Shown here: positions 53,661-61,998 of the stretch, one piece after another | Layout: the number at the start of each line of letters is the position of its first letter | Position numbering within the stretch: the stretch's first letter is position 1 | NCBI RefSeq assembly: GCF_001896205.1 | Contig: NZ_MPNU01000001.1 | Location: forward strand, 3,708,032-3,772,031 | Length of the DNA stretch: 64,000 nucleotides | Source: Edwardsiella piscicida | Lineage (GTDB): Bacteria; Pseudomonadota; Gammaproteobacteria; Enterobacterales; Enterobacteriaceae | Direction of reading: 5' to 3' | Notes under the pieces: generated by a model | Seen by the model: only the letters and a program-made list of their open reading frames with translations | Told to the model about the DNA's origin: nothing | The model's database searches: none | Made by a program: the position numbers and the translations under genes

Positions 53661-54941
53661 CTACGCGATGGGATCCCTCAGCGCGCTGTCGCGACCGCCG
53701 AGTACGGCCCGCATCTGTTTTTCGTCCAGCTGACGGCAGCGCTTGGCGACCACGATCGTCGCGACGCCGTTGCCGATCAGGTTGGTCAGGGCGCGGGCCT
53801 CCGACATGAAGCGATCGATGCCCAGGATCAGCGCCAGCCCGGCCACCGGAAGATGTCCTACCGCCGACAGAGTCGCAGCCAAGACGATGAAGCCGCTGCC
53901 GGTCACGCCGGCGGCGCCCTTCGAGGAGAGCAGCAGCACCACCAGCAGCGTCACCTGGTGCCAGATATCCATGTGGGCATTGGTCGCCTGGGCGATAAAT
54001 ACCGCCGCCATAGTCAGGTAGATAGAGGTTCCGTCCAGGTTAAAGGAGTAGCCGGTCGGGATCACCAGCCCCACCACCGACTTCTGACAGCCCACCTTCT
54101 CCATCTTATCCAGCATCCGCGGCAGCGCCGACTCCGAGGAGGAGGTACCCAGTACGATCAGCAGCTCTTCCTTAATGTATGCGATAAAGCGGAATATGCT
54201 GAACCCCGTCGCCTTAGCGATGCTGCCCAGCACCAGCACCACAAACAGGATGCAGGTGATATAGAAGCACAGGATCAGCTGTCCCAGCTGTACCAGCGTC
54301 CCCACCCCATACTTACCGATGGTGAACGCCATGGCACCGAAGGCGCCGATGGGAGCCAGCTTCATAATCATGTTAATCACGCCAAAAATCACTTTGGCAA
54401 AGCTGTCGATCACGTTGAAGATCAGCTGCCCCTTTTCACCCAGATGGTGCAGCGCGAAGCCAAACATCACCGCAAACAGCAGCACCTGCAGGATGTTACC
54501 GCTGGCAAAGGCGCCGATAACGCTGCTGGGGATCACGTCGAGCAGGAAAGCCACAATACCCTGCTGCGCCGCCTGATCGGCATAGACCGCGACCGCCTTG
54601 GCGTCCAGCGCGTTCGGGTCGACGTTCATGCCTGCGCCCGGCTGCAGCACGTTCACCACCACCAGGCCGATGATCAGCGCAATAGTGCTGACGATCTCAA
54701 AATAGAGCAGCGCAATGGCGCCGGTACGCCCCACCGCTTTCATGCTCTCCATACCGGCGATGCCGGTCACCACGGTACAAAAGATCACCGGCGCGATGAT
54801 CATCTTAATCAGTTTGACAAAGCCATCGCCCAAAGGCTTCATTTGGGCACCCAGCTCGGGGTAGAAATGGCCGAGCAAAATACCAATAGTGATAGCCACC
54901 AACACCTGTAGATAGAGGCTCGTGAAGATGCTTTTTTTCAT
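53661..54941 (-). CDS. dctA: C4-dicarboxylate:cation symporter DctA
   Basis: DctA imports succinate, fumarate, malate and aspartate aerobically. The 426-residue DAACS-family protein starts [21 protein letters not shown]. It contains the serine-rich re-entrant loop [18 protein letters not shown] near residue 266, the substrate motif [19 protein letters not shown], and the second loop [19 protein letters not shown]. The ATG at 54941 gives the family length; an upstream in-frame extension is unsupported. The 201-base gap to pdeK (54942-55142) holds its promoter. Position between yhjJ and pdeK as in E. coli. Confidence 0.96.
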   Translation of the reverse strand: MKKSIFTSLYLQVLVAITIGILLGHFYPELGAQMKPLGDGFVKLIKMIIAPVIFCTVVTGIAGMESMKAVGRTGAIALLYFEIVSTIALIIGLVVVNVLQPGAGMNVDPNALDAKAVAVYADQAAQQGIVAFLLDVIPSSVIGAFASGNILQVLLFAVMFGFALHHLGEKGQLIFNVIDSFAKVIFGVINMIMKLAPIGAFGAMAFTIGKYGVGTLVQLGQLILCFYITCILFVVLVLGSIAKATGFSIFRFIAYIKEELLIVLGTSSSESALPRMLDKMEKVGCQKSVVGLVIPTGYSFNLDGTSIYLTMAAVFIAQATNAHMDIWHQVTLLVVLLLSSKGAAGVTGSGFIVLAATLSAVGHLPVAGLALILGIDRFMSEARALTNLIGNGVATIVVAKRCRQLDEKQMRAVLGGRDSALRDPIA

Positions 54942-55142
54942 GATTTGTATTCCTGGTCGGGTACGAACGCGCAGCTTCTGCATCCCGAATGGCGGGTATT
55001 GCATATGACTGAAAGTAACATCAAGTTAACAATATGGAAACGCAGTATTTCAATTATAAAAGTTATTTAATCAATTCTATGAGCTGAAACGCATAAGACC
55101 CTGCAAGAGTTATCCATATTGCTAGCAGGGATATCGTCTGCG

Positions 55143-57182
55143 CTAAACGGAGGGGGCCGCCGCCGCGGCTACGGGGTACTTCGCCAGAAAATCGCGCTGG
55201 GACAGCGCCGGCGAGAAGAAGTATCCCTGAGCATAGTGAATGCCGTTGGCCAGTAGCCAGTCACACTGTCCCTGCGTCTCCACCCCTTCCGCAACCACGT
55301 CCAGGGAGAGCACCTCGGCAATCGAGCCGACAATGCGCACCAGCGCACCGTCCAACGGGATCTGATCGATAAAGCTTTTATCAATTTTCAGAATATCGAC
55401 GGGTAAATGACGCAGGTAATTCAGCCCGGCATACCCCATGCCGAAGTCATCCAGCGCCACGCGCACCCCTTGGTTACGCAGACGGTCCAGCGTATCGGCC
55501 GCCCTGCGGATATCGCTGATGTAGGCGGTTTCGGTAATCTCTAAATGCAGACGCTGCGCTGAGATCGCGTGCTGCTGCAGCAGGGTCTCTAGGCGTTGGC
55601 CAAAGCGGGCGTCGACCAGCTGCAGCGCCGAAACATTCAGCGACAGCGGTATCGTCAGCCCCCGGCGCTGCCAGTCGACCAAGATCCGCACCGCCTCTTC
55701 CAGCACCCACTCGCCCAGCGCCACAATGCCGCCCTGCTCCTCGGCCAGCGGAATAAACTGAGATGGCTCGCTGCAGCCGCCGTCCTGGCGATGCCAGCGG
55801 ATCAGCGCCTCCGCCCCCGCCAGCCGCTGGCTGCGCAGATCGATCTGCGGCTGCAGGTACAGCTCAAAATCGCCCTGACGCAGCGCGTTCAGAATCTCAT
55901 TCTCCTGGGTGAGGCGCGCCTTAACGCGCTCGGCCAGCTGTGGCTCAAAAAACAGCACCCGATTCTTGCCGTCCGTCAGCGCCATATTCAGCGCCGAGCG
56001 AGCCTGCGTCAGCAGCCGCTCCGTCGGGCTAAGCTCACACTCCGCCTCAGACGTCTCCAGCGACGGCCGGCGCATCGCGATCCCGATCGCCGCCGTTGGC
56101 CGCAGCGCCAGATTGTCCAGGGTCACCGGCTGCGTTAGCAGGCTCATCAAACGCTGCGCCTGCTGCATCGCGTCGCTCGGGCGCGCCGCATCGCGCGCCA
56201 GGATCAAAAAGCCGTCCTGGCTCGCCTGCGCCAGCAGGCTGGCCGGCGAAGTCCCCTCATGCAGGCGCTCCACCAGCGTCATCAGCAGCATATCGCGCTG
56301 CCCGCCGTCCAACACGCCCATCGCCTCCTGCAGGGTCGGGATGCTGACCATCATCACGCACTGCCCCTCACGCTCCGCCTGACACTGTTGCTCCAGCAGC
56401 GACACAAACAGCGCCTGACCGGGAAGGTTCGTCTGGGGATAGCGCGTCGACAGCTGGCTCATGGTCTGGCGCGTCTTCTCCAGCGCCTGCTGATTACGGT
56501 TATAGGTCCGTACCAAGAGCCCCAACTCATCATCGCTGTGGTGAGGCGGCAGGGGGAGCTGATGGTAGTGCGGCGCCTCCAGCGGCATGCTGCGCAGCTC
56601 GCGCGCCAGCGCCCGCAGCGGATGTACCAGCAGTCGGTTCATGCACCAGCTGACGGCCACCGTCAGGATCAGCGCAAGCAGCAGGTAGGTCGACACCATG
56701 GTCGCGAAGGTCGTGAGAATAAAACGGTACAGGCGGAACGAGTCCACCTGCAGGATCAGATAGCCCAGCGGATGATCCGGCGTCGCGCGGCCGCGATCCA
56801 CGCCATACAGCGGGGTGGAGAGCTGCAGCGGCAGGTGGAAGAGCCGCCCCGCCCAGCGCGGCACGGGGCGTGCCGCGGGAAAGTGACCGCGCAGCACCTG
56901 TACCTCATGATGGGGCAATACGATATCGGCCCGCGCCAGGATCCCGCTCGCGCGCAGGCCGTCCAGGATCTGCTGGGCCTTGGCGACATCCATGTTCAGC
57001 ATGGCGTCGGCCAGCGGCAGGCGCACCGACTGGGCAATACTCTGCATCTGCTGGCCATAGTCATCCTTACGCTGCTGCACAAAGTGAAACAGCTGAATCA
57101 CCGTGAAGATACAGACGGTCACCAGCGCCACCGAGGAGACCAGCGCCATCTGTTTTATGGTTAAGGAACGACTGACTCGCAA
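55143..57182 (-). CDS. pdeK: Membrane c-di-GMP phosphodiesterase PdeK/HmsP (degenerate GGDEF plus EAL), TTG start
   Basis: A 679-residue inner-membrane protein similar to YhjK/PdeK of E. coli and HmsP of Yersinia, which lower c-di-GMP near exopolysaccharide machinery. TM1 (about residues 13-33), a periplasmic domain, TM2 (about 155-180), HAMP, a GGDEF domain whose signature is lost (LLAQASQDGFLIL), and a complete EAL domain (AEALIRW, VSALQLVDARF, ITETAYI, LDDFGMGYAGLNYL, KIDKSFI, AEGVET). The start chosen is TTG 57182, because it gives RVSRSLTIKQMA as in HmsP and follows GGAG by seven bases; an in-frame GTG lies at 57197. It is followed by dctA and preceded by bcsC. Confidence 0.92.
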   Translation of the reverse strand: MRVSRSLTIKQMALVSSVALVTVCIFTVIQLFHFVQQRKDDYGQQMQSIAQSVRLPLADAMLNMDVAKAQQILDGLRASGILARADIVLPHHEVQVLRGHFPAARPVPRWAGRLFHLPLQLSTPLYGVDRGRATPDHPLGYLILQVDSFRLYRFILTTFATMVSTYLLLALILTVAVSWCMNRLLVHPLRALARELRSMPLEAPHYHQLPLPPHHSDDELGLLVRTYNRNQQALEKTRQTMSQLSTRYPQTNLPGQALFVSLLEQQCQAEREGQCVMMVSIPTLQEAMGVLDGGQRDMLLMTLVERLHEGTSPASLLAQASQDGFLILARDAARPSDAMQQAQRLMSLLTQPVTLDNLALRPTAAIGIAMRRPSLETSEAECELSPTERLLTQARSALNMALTDGKNRVLFFEPQLAERVKARLTQENEILNALRQGDFELYLQPQIDLRSQRLAGAEALIRWHRQDGGCSEPSQFIPLAEEQGGIVALGEWVLEEAVRILVDWQRRGLTIPLSLNVSALQLVDARFGQRLETLLQQHAISAQRLHLEITETAYISDIRRAADTLDRLRNQGVRVALDDFGMGYAGLNYLRHLPVDILKIDKSFIDQIPLDGALVRIVGSIAEVLSLDVVAEGVETQGQCDWLLANGIHYAQGYFFSPALSQRDFLAKYPVAAAAAPSV

Positions 57183-57373
57183 ACTCTCTCTCCGCACACA
57201 AAATTTGCTGACGGCCCGCCGCCGCGTCGGCGGCGCCCGCAGGCCTCAAACCGGCCGAGTATACTGGATTAGCCAACGTTATTAACTATACCAAAAGATC
57301 GTTTCGCGCCTTTCCCATTCCATCCCTAGGATAAATGGGCGTCATTAGGTTCCATATCCACATAATATTACGT

Positions 57374-57416
57374 AAAAAAAACGCCGCGCAGCGGCCTATT
57401 CGCCCGCGCGCGGCGT
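57374..57416 (-). terminator. Rho-independent terminator of the bcs operon
   Basis: On the minus strand ACGCCGCGC (57416-57408), a long internal loop, GCGCGGCGT (57389-57381), then seven Ts (57380-57374). Located 14 bases after the bcsC stop. Confidence 0.85.
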
Positions 57417-57429
57417 ATCTGACTCCGCT

Positions 57430-60400
57430 CTAGAAATCGGCATAGGGCCGCAGAGGCTGCGGCGGCAGATCCATATCGCCCTGCCACCCCTGCATAGAGT
57501 AGCGCACATAGATAAGCGCATGGCTGGGGGTATAGTCCTTCGCCTGCTGAATATCGACTCCGGCGCCGACGAACCAGTGGCTGCTCAGCCGCCGCTCCAC
57601 GATCGCCCGTAGGGTATAGCCAAATCCGTTGCTGCTGCCGCCGTCGTCCGATGCGGCATAGTCCGGCACCGTCGTACTGTCGACCAGGTTCTGCAGCGGG
57701 TAGCGCGCCTGCCGCGACGTGTTGGCGTAGGACCAGGAGACCGATCCGCCCAGTTCCCACGACCAGTTCTCCGTGCGCTGGCGATAGTTGACGGGTATCC
57801 CGAACGACACATACTGCTGCGGACTGTAGTAGCCGCCCTGTCCCAGGGTATAGCCGCTGAGATCCTTGTCGTAATGCCAGAGCATATTGCTGAGCCCAAC
57901 GCTGACTCGACGGTTATCTTCATTGATCAGCTTGTAGTAGTAGCCCCCCATCCAGCGCATGCTGCTGTTGTTCTCGACGTTCTTGCCCTCCAGGTAGTCG
58001 GCGCTCAGCGAGCCCCACAGCCCGTGCGGCCCGCCGCGATCGTAGCTGCCGCTCAGCGCGACGCCGTTGCGCCGGACGCCGCCCCATACCGTACCGGTAT
58101 GGGGATCACGCTGCCCCCCCATCGACAGCAGGGAGCTGGAGACCGGGCGACGATGGGCTTCCAGCGTCCAGCCGATATGATCCCAGCTACCGCTGTAGGC
58201 GATACCGCCAACCCAGTCCACCACCTTCATGCCAATGGGAGTGGTGCCAATATCCATCTGCCAGGCGCTATTCTGCCAGCCAACGGCCAGGCTGGTTCCG
58301 GCGCCGCGCTGCCCCTCACCGGCCGGACATCCCGTGACATAGCAGCTGCCAAACTTGTCCTGGTAGGCGCCGCCCGACAGGCGGCCTGCATCCATATTGA
58401 CCAGATCGCCGCGGAGGAAAAGGCGGCCATCGTACAGCGGCATATCGGCCTGCAGCATCGTCGTATGGGCCTTGAGATCGGAATAGCCTCCGCTGCCGCT
58501 AGAGCCCCAGTAGTCATGCTCAAGGGTAAAGCGAACCTCCTGCTGGCGATAGAGATCGGCGCCGTCGGCGCGAACGCTGCGTTTTAGCCAGTCATCCTGC
58601 GGCGCAGTGCGCGTCAGGCGGGTAAACGCATCATTATCCTGCGGCGGCGTCTCACTGATGCCCGTGGCGACCATGGCCGACCGCAGATCGTTTTGCGCCC
58701 GCTCGGTCTGACGCGACTGCACCGCCAGACGCGCATCGTCACGTAGCACCAGCGCCCCCGCCATACCCGGCGTTCGGCGCGCGGTCGGCAAGAGCGAGTC
58801 AAAGATACGCCGGGCCTGCTGCGGATCTCCGCAGGCGGCCCAGGCATTGGCGATCCGCCGCTGTACGTTGAGATCGTCAGCCGCCGCCTGCGGCGGCTGA
58901 CGCCGCAGCGCCGCCTCGGCCGCGCGGCGATCGCCCTGCGCCACCCGCGTTTCAATCACCCCTAAACGGGCATCGCTGTTCTGTGGATCGCGCGTCAGGA
59001 CGCCCTGATATCCCTTCAGGGCATCCGCATAGTCATCTCGGGCCAGCGCCCAGTCGGCCAGCGTCAGATCAATCGCCGTGGTGGCGGGCTGGCGCTGTAA
59101 GTAAGCGATCGCTTGCTGTTCATGGCCGCCGTCGCGCAGGCCGTTGGCGTGGTCTACGATATGCTGAGCCTGCAGGCGCAGATCCAGCGCGCGCATGCCG
59201 TCGCTCCACTGTGCCGCGGGGATCCGTCGCAGCACCGCCTGAGCCTGATCGGGCTGACCACGGGAGGAGAGATACAGCGCGCGGGCGTACACTTGGTCAC
59301 CGCGGTGAGAGAAGCGCTGATCCATGCGCTGCATCAGCGCATCGGCCCGCTCAGGCTGCCCGGCGCTGACCAGCGTACCGGCAAGCCGGTAGTTCAGCCA
59401 GACGTCGTCCGGCGTCAGACGCTGCGCCTCATTCAGTTTTTCCAGCGCGGGTCCCCAGGCCTGACGCCCCGCCAGGGCCGCCGCCTGCTGCTGCAGCGCG
59501 TCGCTTTGCAGCTCGCTATACGACGACTGCATGGCCCGGCGCTGCGCCGCCGGCAGCTGCTGCAGATAAGCCAGCGCCTTATCCGGCGACTGCTGCTGGT
59601 AAAGACTTACTAACTTTCTCAGCGCACTGCCATTAAGCGGATCGCGCCGTAGCGCCAGGCGGTATGACTGCTCCGCCTGCGCCAAATCCCCCTGCGCCGC
59701 GGCCACATCCCCCAGGCCGATCGGTCCGTAGGCATTCTCACCATCCAGCGCCTGAGCCTGACGATATTTCTGCTGCGCCAGGGCGTATTGATGCGCCGCC
59801 AGCGCCTCATCCCCCTGTTTAATCAGCAGCCAGTAGCGGTTCGTCTTCAGCAGGCTTTGCCATTTGCTCAGCTGATCGCTGTGTGGATCGGCCGCGATAG
59901 CGCGTTCAAACAGGGCGATAGCCCGCGGACGATCGCCCTGCTGGGAATACGTCTGCGCCAGCGCGCCCAGCGTCTCCGCATCGTTAGGATGCTGACGCAG
60001 CGTTTGCTGCAGCAGCGGCTGGGCCTGACTGTCATTCCCGGCGGCAGCCTGCGCCAACCCCGTACTGCGCGCCCGATACTGCGGATCCGCCAGCTGGGCT
60101 TGCTGCGTCTGCAGCAGCGCTTGCGCGTCGGCTACCGCCTGCGGCGCATCGTGAAAAACCTGAATATAACGCTGCAGGGCCGCCACGCTCTGCTCACCCA
60201 GCGGCATACGCTGGATCTGCGTCATCCACAGAGAGGCGGCGCTATCGCGGGTTGCACCGTCAGCCGCCATCTGCGTCAGCAATGCGTAGGCCTGTGCCTC
60301 TTTTCCATCAGAAAACAACAGACTAATGAGTGTCGTTTGCAGCGCGGCGCTGTTGGGATAGCGCTGGTTGACGGCCTGCAGCGCCGTTATCGCCCGCGAT

Positions 60401-60891
60401 ACCTGCCCCGGCAGACGCGCGACCGTGCGCCAATACTCCGGCGCAAACTCCAGCGGCGGAGACATGCCGTGCCACAGCTTGTCATAGGCGGCGACGGCCG
60501 CCGCATACTGTCCTCCGGACGCCAGCAGACGCGCCTGCTGCAGACCCTGATGTCCCTCCGGCGTATTCAGCGCCACCTGCATTCGCGCCGTTTGGCACAC
60601 CGCGGCATCCGGCGCCGGACGGCACGATTTCTCGACAAGCTGATTGGCGGCAGCCATATCCCCCTGGCGCAGCAGCATGCGAATACGCGCCAGGATCACC
60701 TCGGGATCATCGGGCGCTATCATCATCAGACGGTCGAGCGACTGCGTTACCAGATCGTAACGCTGCGACGATTCGCCTATACGGACCTGCTGCAGCAGCC
60801 AGTCCGTCGCATTTACTTCGCTGGCGCACACCGGCGCGCTCAGCGCCAGCGTCACCGGTAGGGCGGTCAGACTCAGTCGGAAACATCGCAT
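57430..60891 (-). CDS. bcsC: Cellulose synthase outer-membrane export subunit BcsC
   Basis: BcsC carries nascent cellulose through periplasm and outer membrane. The 1,153 residues match the E. coli size (1,157). It has a signal peptide (MRCFRLSLTALPVTLALSAP, cleavage after VCA), a periplasmic superhelix of about 19 tetratricopeptide repeats (for example NDAETLGALAQTYSQQGDRP, about residues 30-780), and a C-terminal 16-strand beta-barrel domain (about 800-1153). The barrel domain includes VRFTLEHDYWGSSG, LEAHRRPVSSSLLSMGGQRDP and SYANTSRQARYPLQ, and ends in the aromatic PYADF. Its start overlaps the bcsZ end by 19 bases. A terminator follows, so this is the last gene of the operon. Confidence 0.95.
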   Translation of the reverse strand: MRCFRLSLTALPVTLALSAPVCASEVNATDWLLQQVRIGESSQRYDLVTQSLDRLMMIAPDDPEVILARIRMLLRQGDMAAANQLVEKSCRPAPDAAVCQTARMQVALNTPEGHQGLQQARLLASGGQYAAAVAAYDKLWHGMSPPLEFAPEYWRTVARLPGQVSRAITALQAVNQRYPNSAALQTTLISLLFSDGKEAQAYALLTQMAADGATRDSAASLWMTQIQRMPLGEQSVAALQRYIQVFHDAPQAVADAQALLQTQQAQLADPQYRARSTGLAQAAAGNDSQAQPLLQQTLRQHPNDAETLGALAQTYSQQGDRPRAIALFERAIAADPHSDQLSKWQSLLKTNRYWLLIKQGDEALAAHQYALAQQKYRQAQALDGENAYGPIGLGDVAAAQGDLAQAEQSYRLALRRDPLNGSALRKLVSLYQQQSPDKALAYLQQLPAAQRRAMQSSYSELQSDALQQQAAALAGRQAWGPALEKLNEAQRLTPDDVWLNYRLAGTLVSAGQPERADALMQRMDQRFSHRGDQVYARALYLSSRGQPDQAQAVLRRIPAAQWSDGMRALDLRLQAQHIVDHANGLRDGGHEQQAIAYLQRQPATTAIDLTLADWALARDDYADALKGYQGVLTRDPQNSDARLGVIETRVAQGDRRAAEAALRRQPPQAAADDLNVQRRIANAWAACGDPQQARRIFDSLLPTARRTPGMAGALVLRDDARLAVQSRQTERAQNDLRSAMVATGISETPPQDNDAFTRLTRTAPQDDWLKRSVRADGADLYRQQEVRFTLEHDYWGSSGSGGYSDLKAHTTMLQADMPLYDGRLFLRGDLVNMDAGRLSGGAYQDKFGSCYVTGCPAGEGQRGAGTSLAVGWQNSAWQMDIGTTPIGMKVVDWVGGIAYSGSWDHIGWTLEAHRRPVSSSLLSMGGQRDPHTGTVWGGVRRNGVALSGSYDRGGPHGLWGSLSADYLEGKNVENNSSMRWMGGYYYKLINEDNRRVSVGLSNMLWHYDKDLSGYTLGQGGYYSPQQYVSFGIPVNYRQRTENWSWELGGSVSWSYANTSRQARYPLQNLVDSTTVPDYAASDDGGSSNGFGYTLRAIVERRLSSHWFVGAGVDIQQAKDYTPSHALIYVRYSMQGWQGDMDLPPQPLRPYADF

Positions 60892-61994
60892 ACGGCACCC
60901 CAGTTTGGCACCAGTTCGCCCTGTAGATTAAAACGGTAACGCCGCTGATCCCATCCCAGGCCAAACAGCGTCAGGACTGAACTGTAGTAGTTATTATTCC
61001 CCGGCGGGTTGTCTTTTACCCGCTGGCGCTGCGCCGCCAATAGCGGGCTGTTGCTGGCGTCCAGAAACGGTAGCATGGCGGCAGAGAACCCGACGTTGCC
61101 TTCGCCCTGGGGCTGCGCGCCCAGCACGCTGACCTTTTCAGGGATATATCCCAGACGCTCACTCAGCGCCACCATCGGCTGCCAGTGCTTCACCAGCGCG
61201 CTTTTGGCCGGCGCGCCGTCGGCCAGCATTCCCGCCCACAGATAGGCCCGGATAGCATCATAGCCGCTGATATAGGCCCGCCCCGGCGTCGGCAGCCAGC
61301 CCTTATTCCGCTGCCAGTTGGTCCAATCCGGCACGATACCCTGCGGCGACGACGCCTCTAACATACGCAGCGCGCTGTACTGCAGGCGATTCCACGGCCC
61401 ATGCAACGGCGCAATCCGGGCCAGGATCTGCGGTGGTAGATAGCTTGGATTTACCGTCCACAGGGCGCCGGAGCGGAACCCCTGGCGACCCGGCAGCAGC
61501 ATCATGCCAAACCCCGGCAGCGAGACCACCTCCTCCCGGGCAATCCGCGCCAGCAGCTGAATGCCCAAATGTTGGTAATCGGCATCCTGCCACAGGCGTC
61601 CGGCCTCCAGCAGCGCATAGGCTATCCACAGGTCGGCATCCGCGGCGGAGTTGTTATCCAATATGCGCCAGCGCCCGTCATCATGGCGTCCCCACTTCCA
61701 GGCCGGTAAATGCTGGCGCAGGCTGCCCTGCGCCAGGTTATTCTGCGTCCAGGCCAATAGATTAGCGAACAACGGGCGATCGTTATTGACCAAGGCAAAG
61801 AACAGCGCATAGCTTTGCCCCTCCGAGGTGGTTATCTGGCGGGGAGAGCTGGGATCGATAACCCGCCCGTCAGGGCTGATATAGCCCTGACGAAACTGTT
61901 CCCACTCATGCCATTCACAGGGCGCGCCTACGGTGGCGACGCTGACACACAGCAATGCGGCAGCCATCAATGTACGGCAGACCGACTCCTTCAT
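60873..61994 (-). CDS. bcsZ: Periplasmic endo-1,4-beta-glucanase BcsZ (GH8)
   Basis: BcsZ is a secreted family-8 cellulase that trims cellulose during export and is needed for normal output. The 373-residue protein has a signal peptide (MKESVCRTLMAAALLCVSVA, cleavage after TVGA). The catalytic acid is the Glu of TTSEGQSYALFFALV (about residue 58), and the catalytic Asp region is ISGYDAIRAYLWAGM. ADADLWIAYALLEAGRLW and WTVNPSYLPPQI are further GH8 landmarks. Overlapping bcsC by 19 bases and four bases after bcsB, it lies inside a tightly packed bcsBZC transcript. Confidence 0.95.
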   Translation of the reverse strand: MKESVCRTLMAAALLCVSVATVGAPCEWHEWEQFRQGYISPDGRVIDPSSPRQITTSEGQSYALFFALVNNDRPLFANLLAWTQNNLAQGSLRQHLPAWKWGRHDDGRWRILDNNSAADADLWIAYALLEAGRLWQDADYQHLGIQLLARIAREEVVSLPGFGMMLLPGRQGFRSGALWTVNPSYLPPQILARIAPLHGPWNRLQYSALRMLEASSPQGIVPDWTNWQRNKGWLPTPGRAYISGYDAIRAYLWAGMLADGAPAKSALVKHWQPMVALSERLGYIPEKVSVLGAQPQGEGNVGFSAAMLPFLDASNSPLLAAQRQRVKDNPPGNNNYYSSVLTLFGLGWDQRRYRFNLQGELVPNWGAVCDVSD

Positions 61995-61998
61995 GCGC

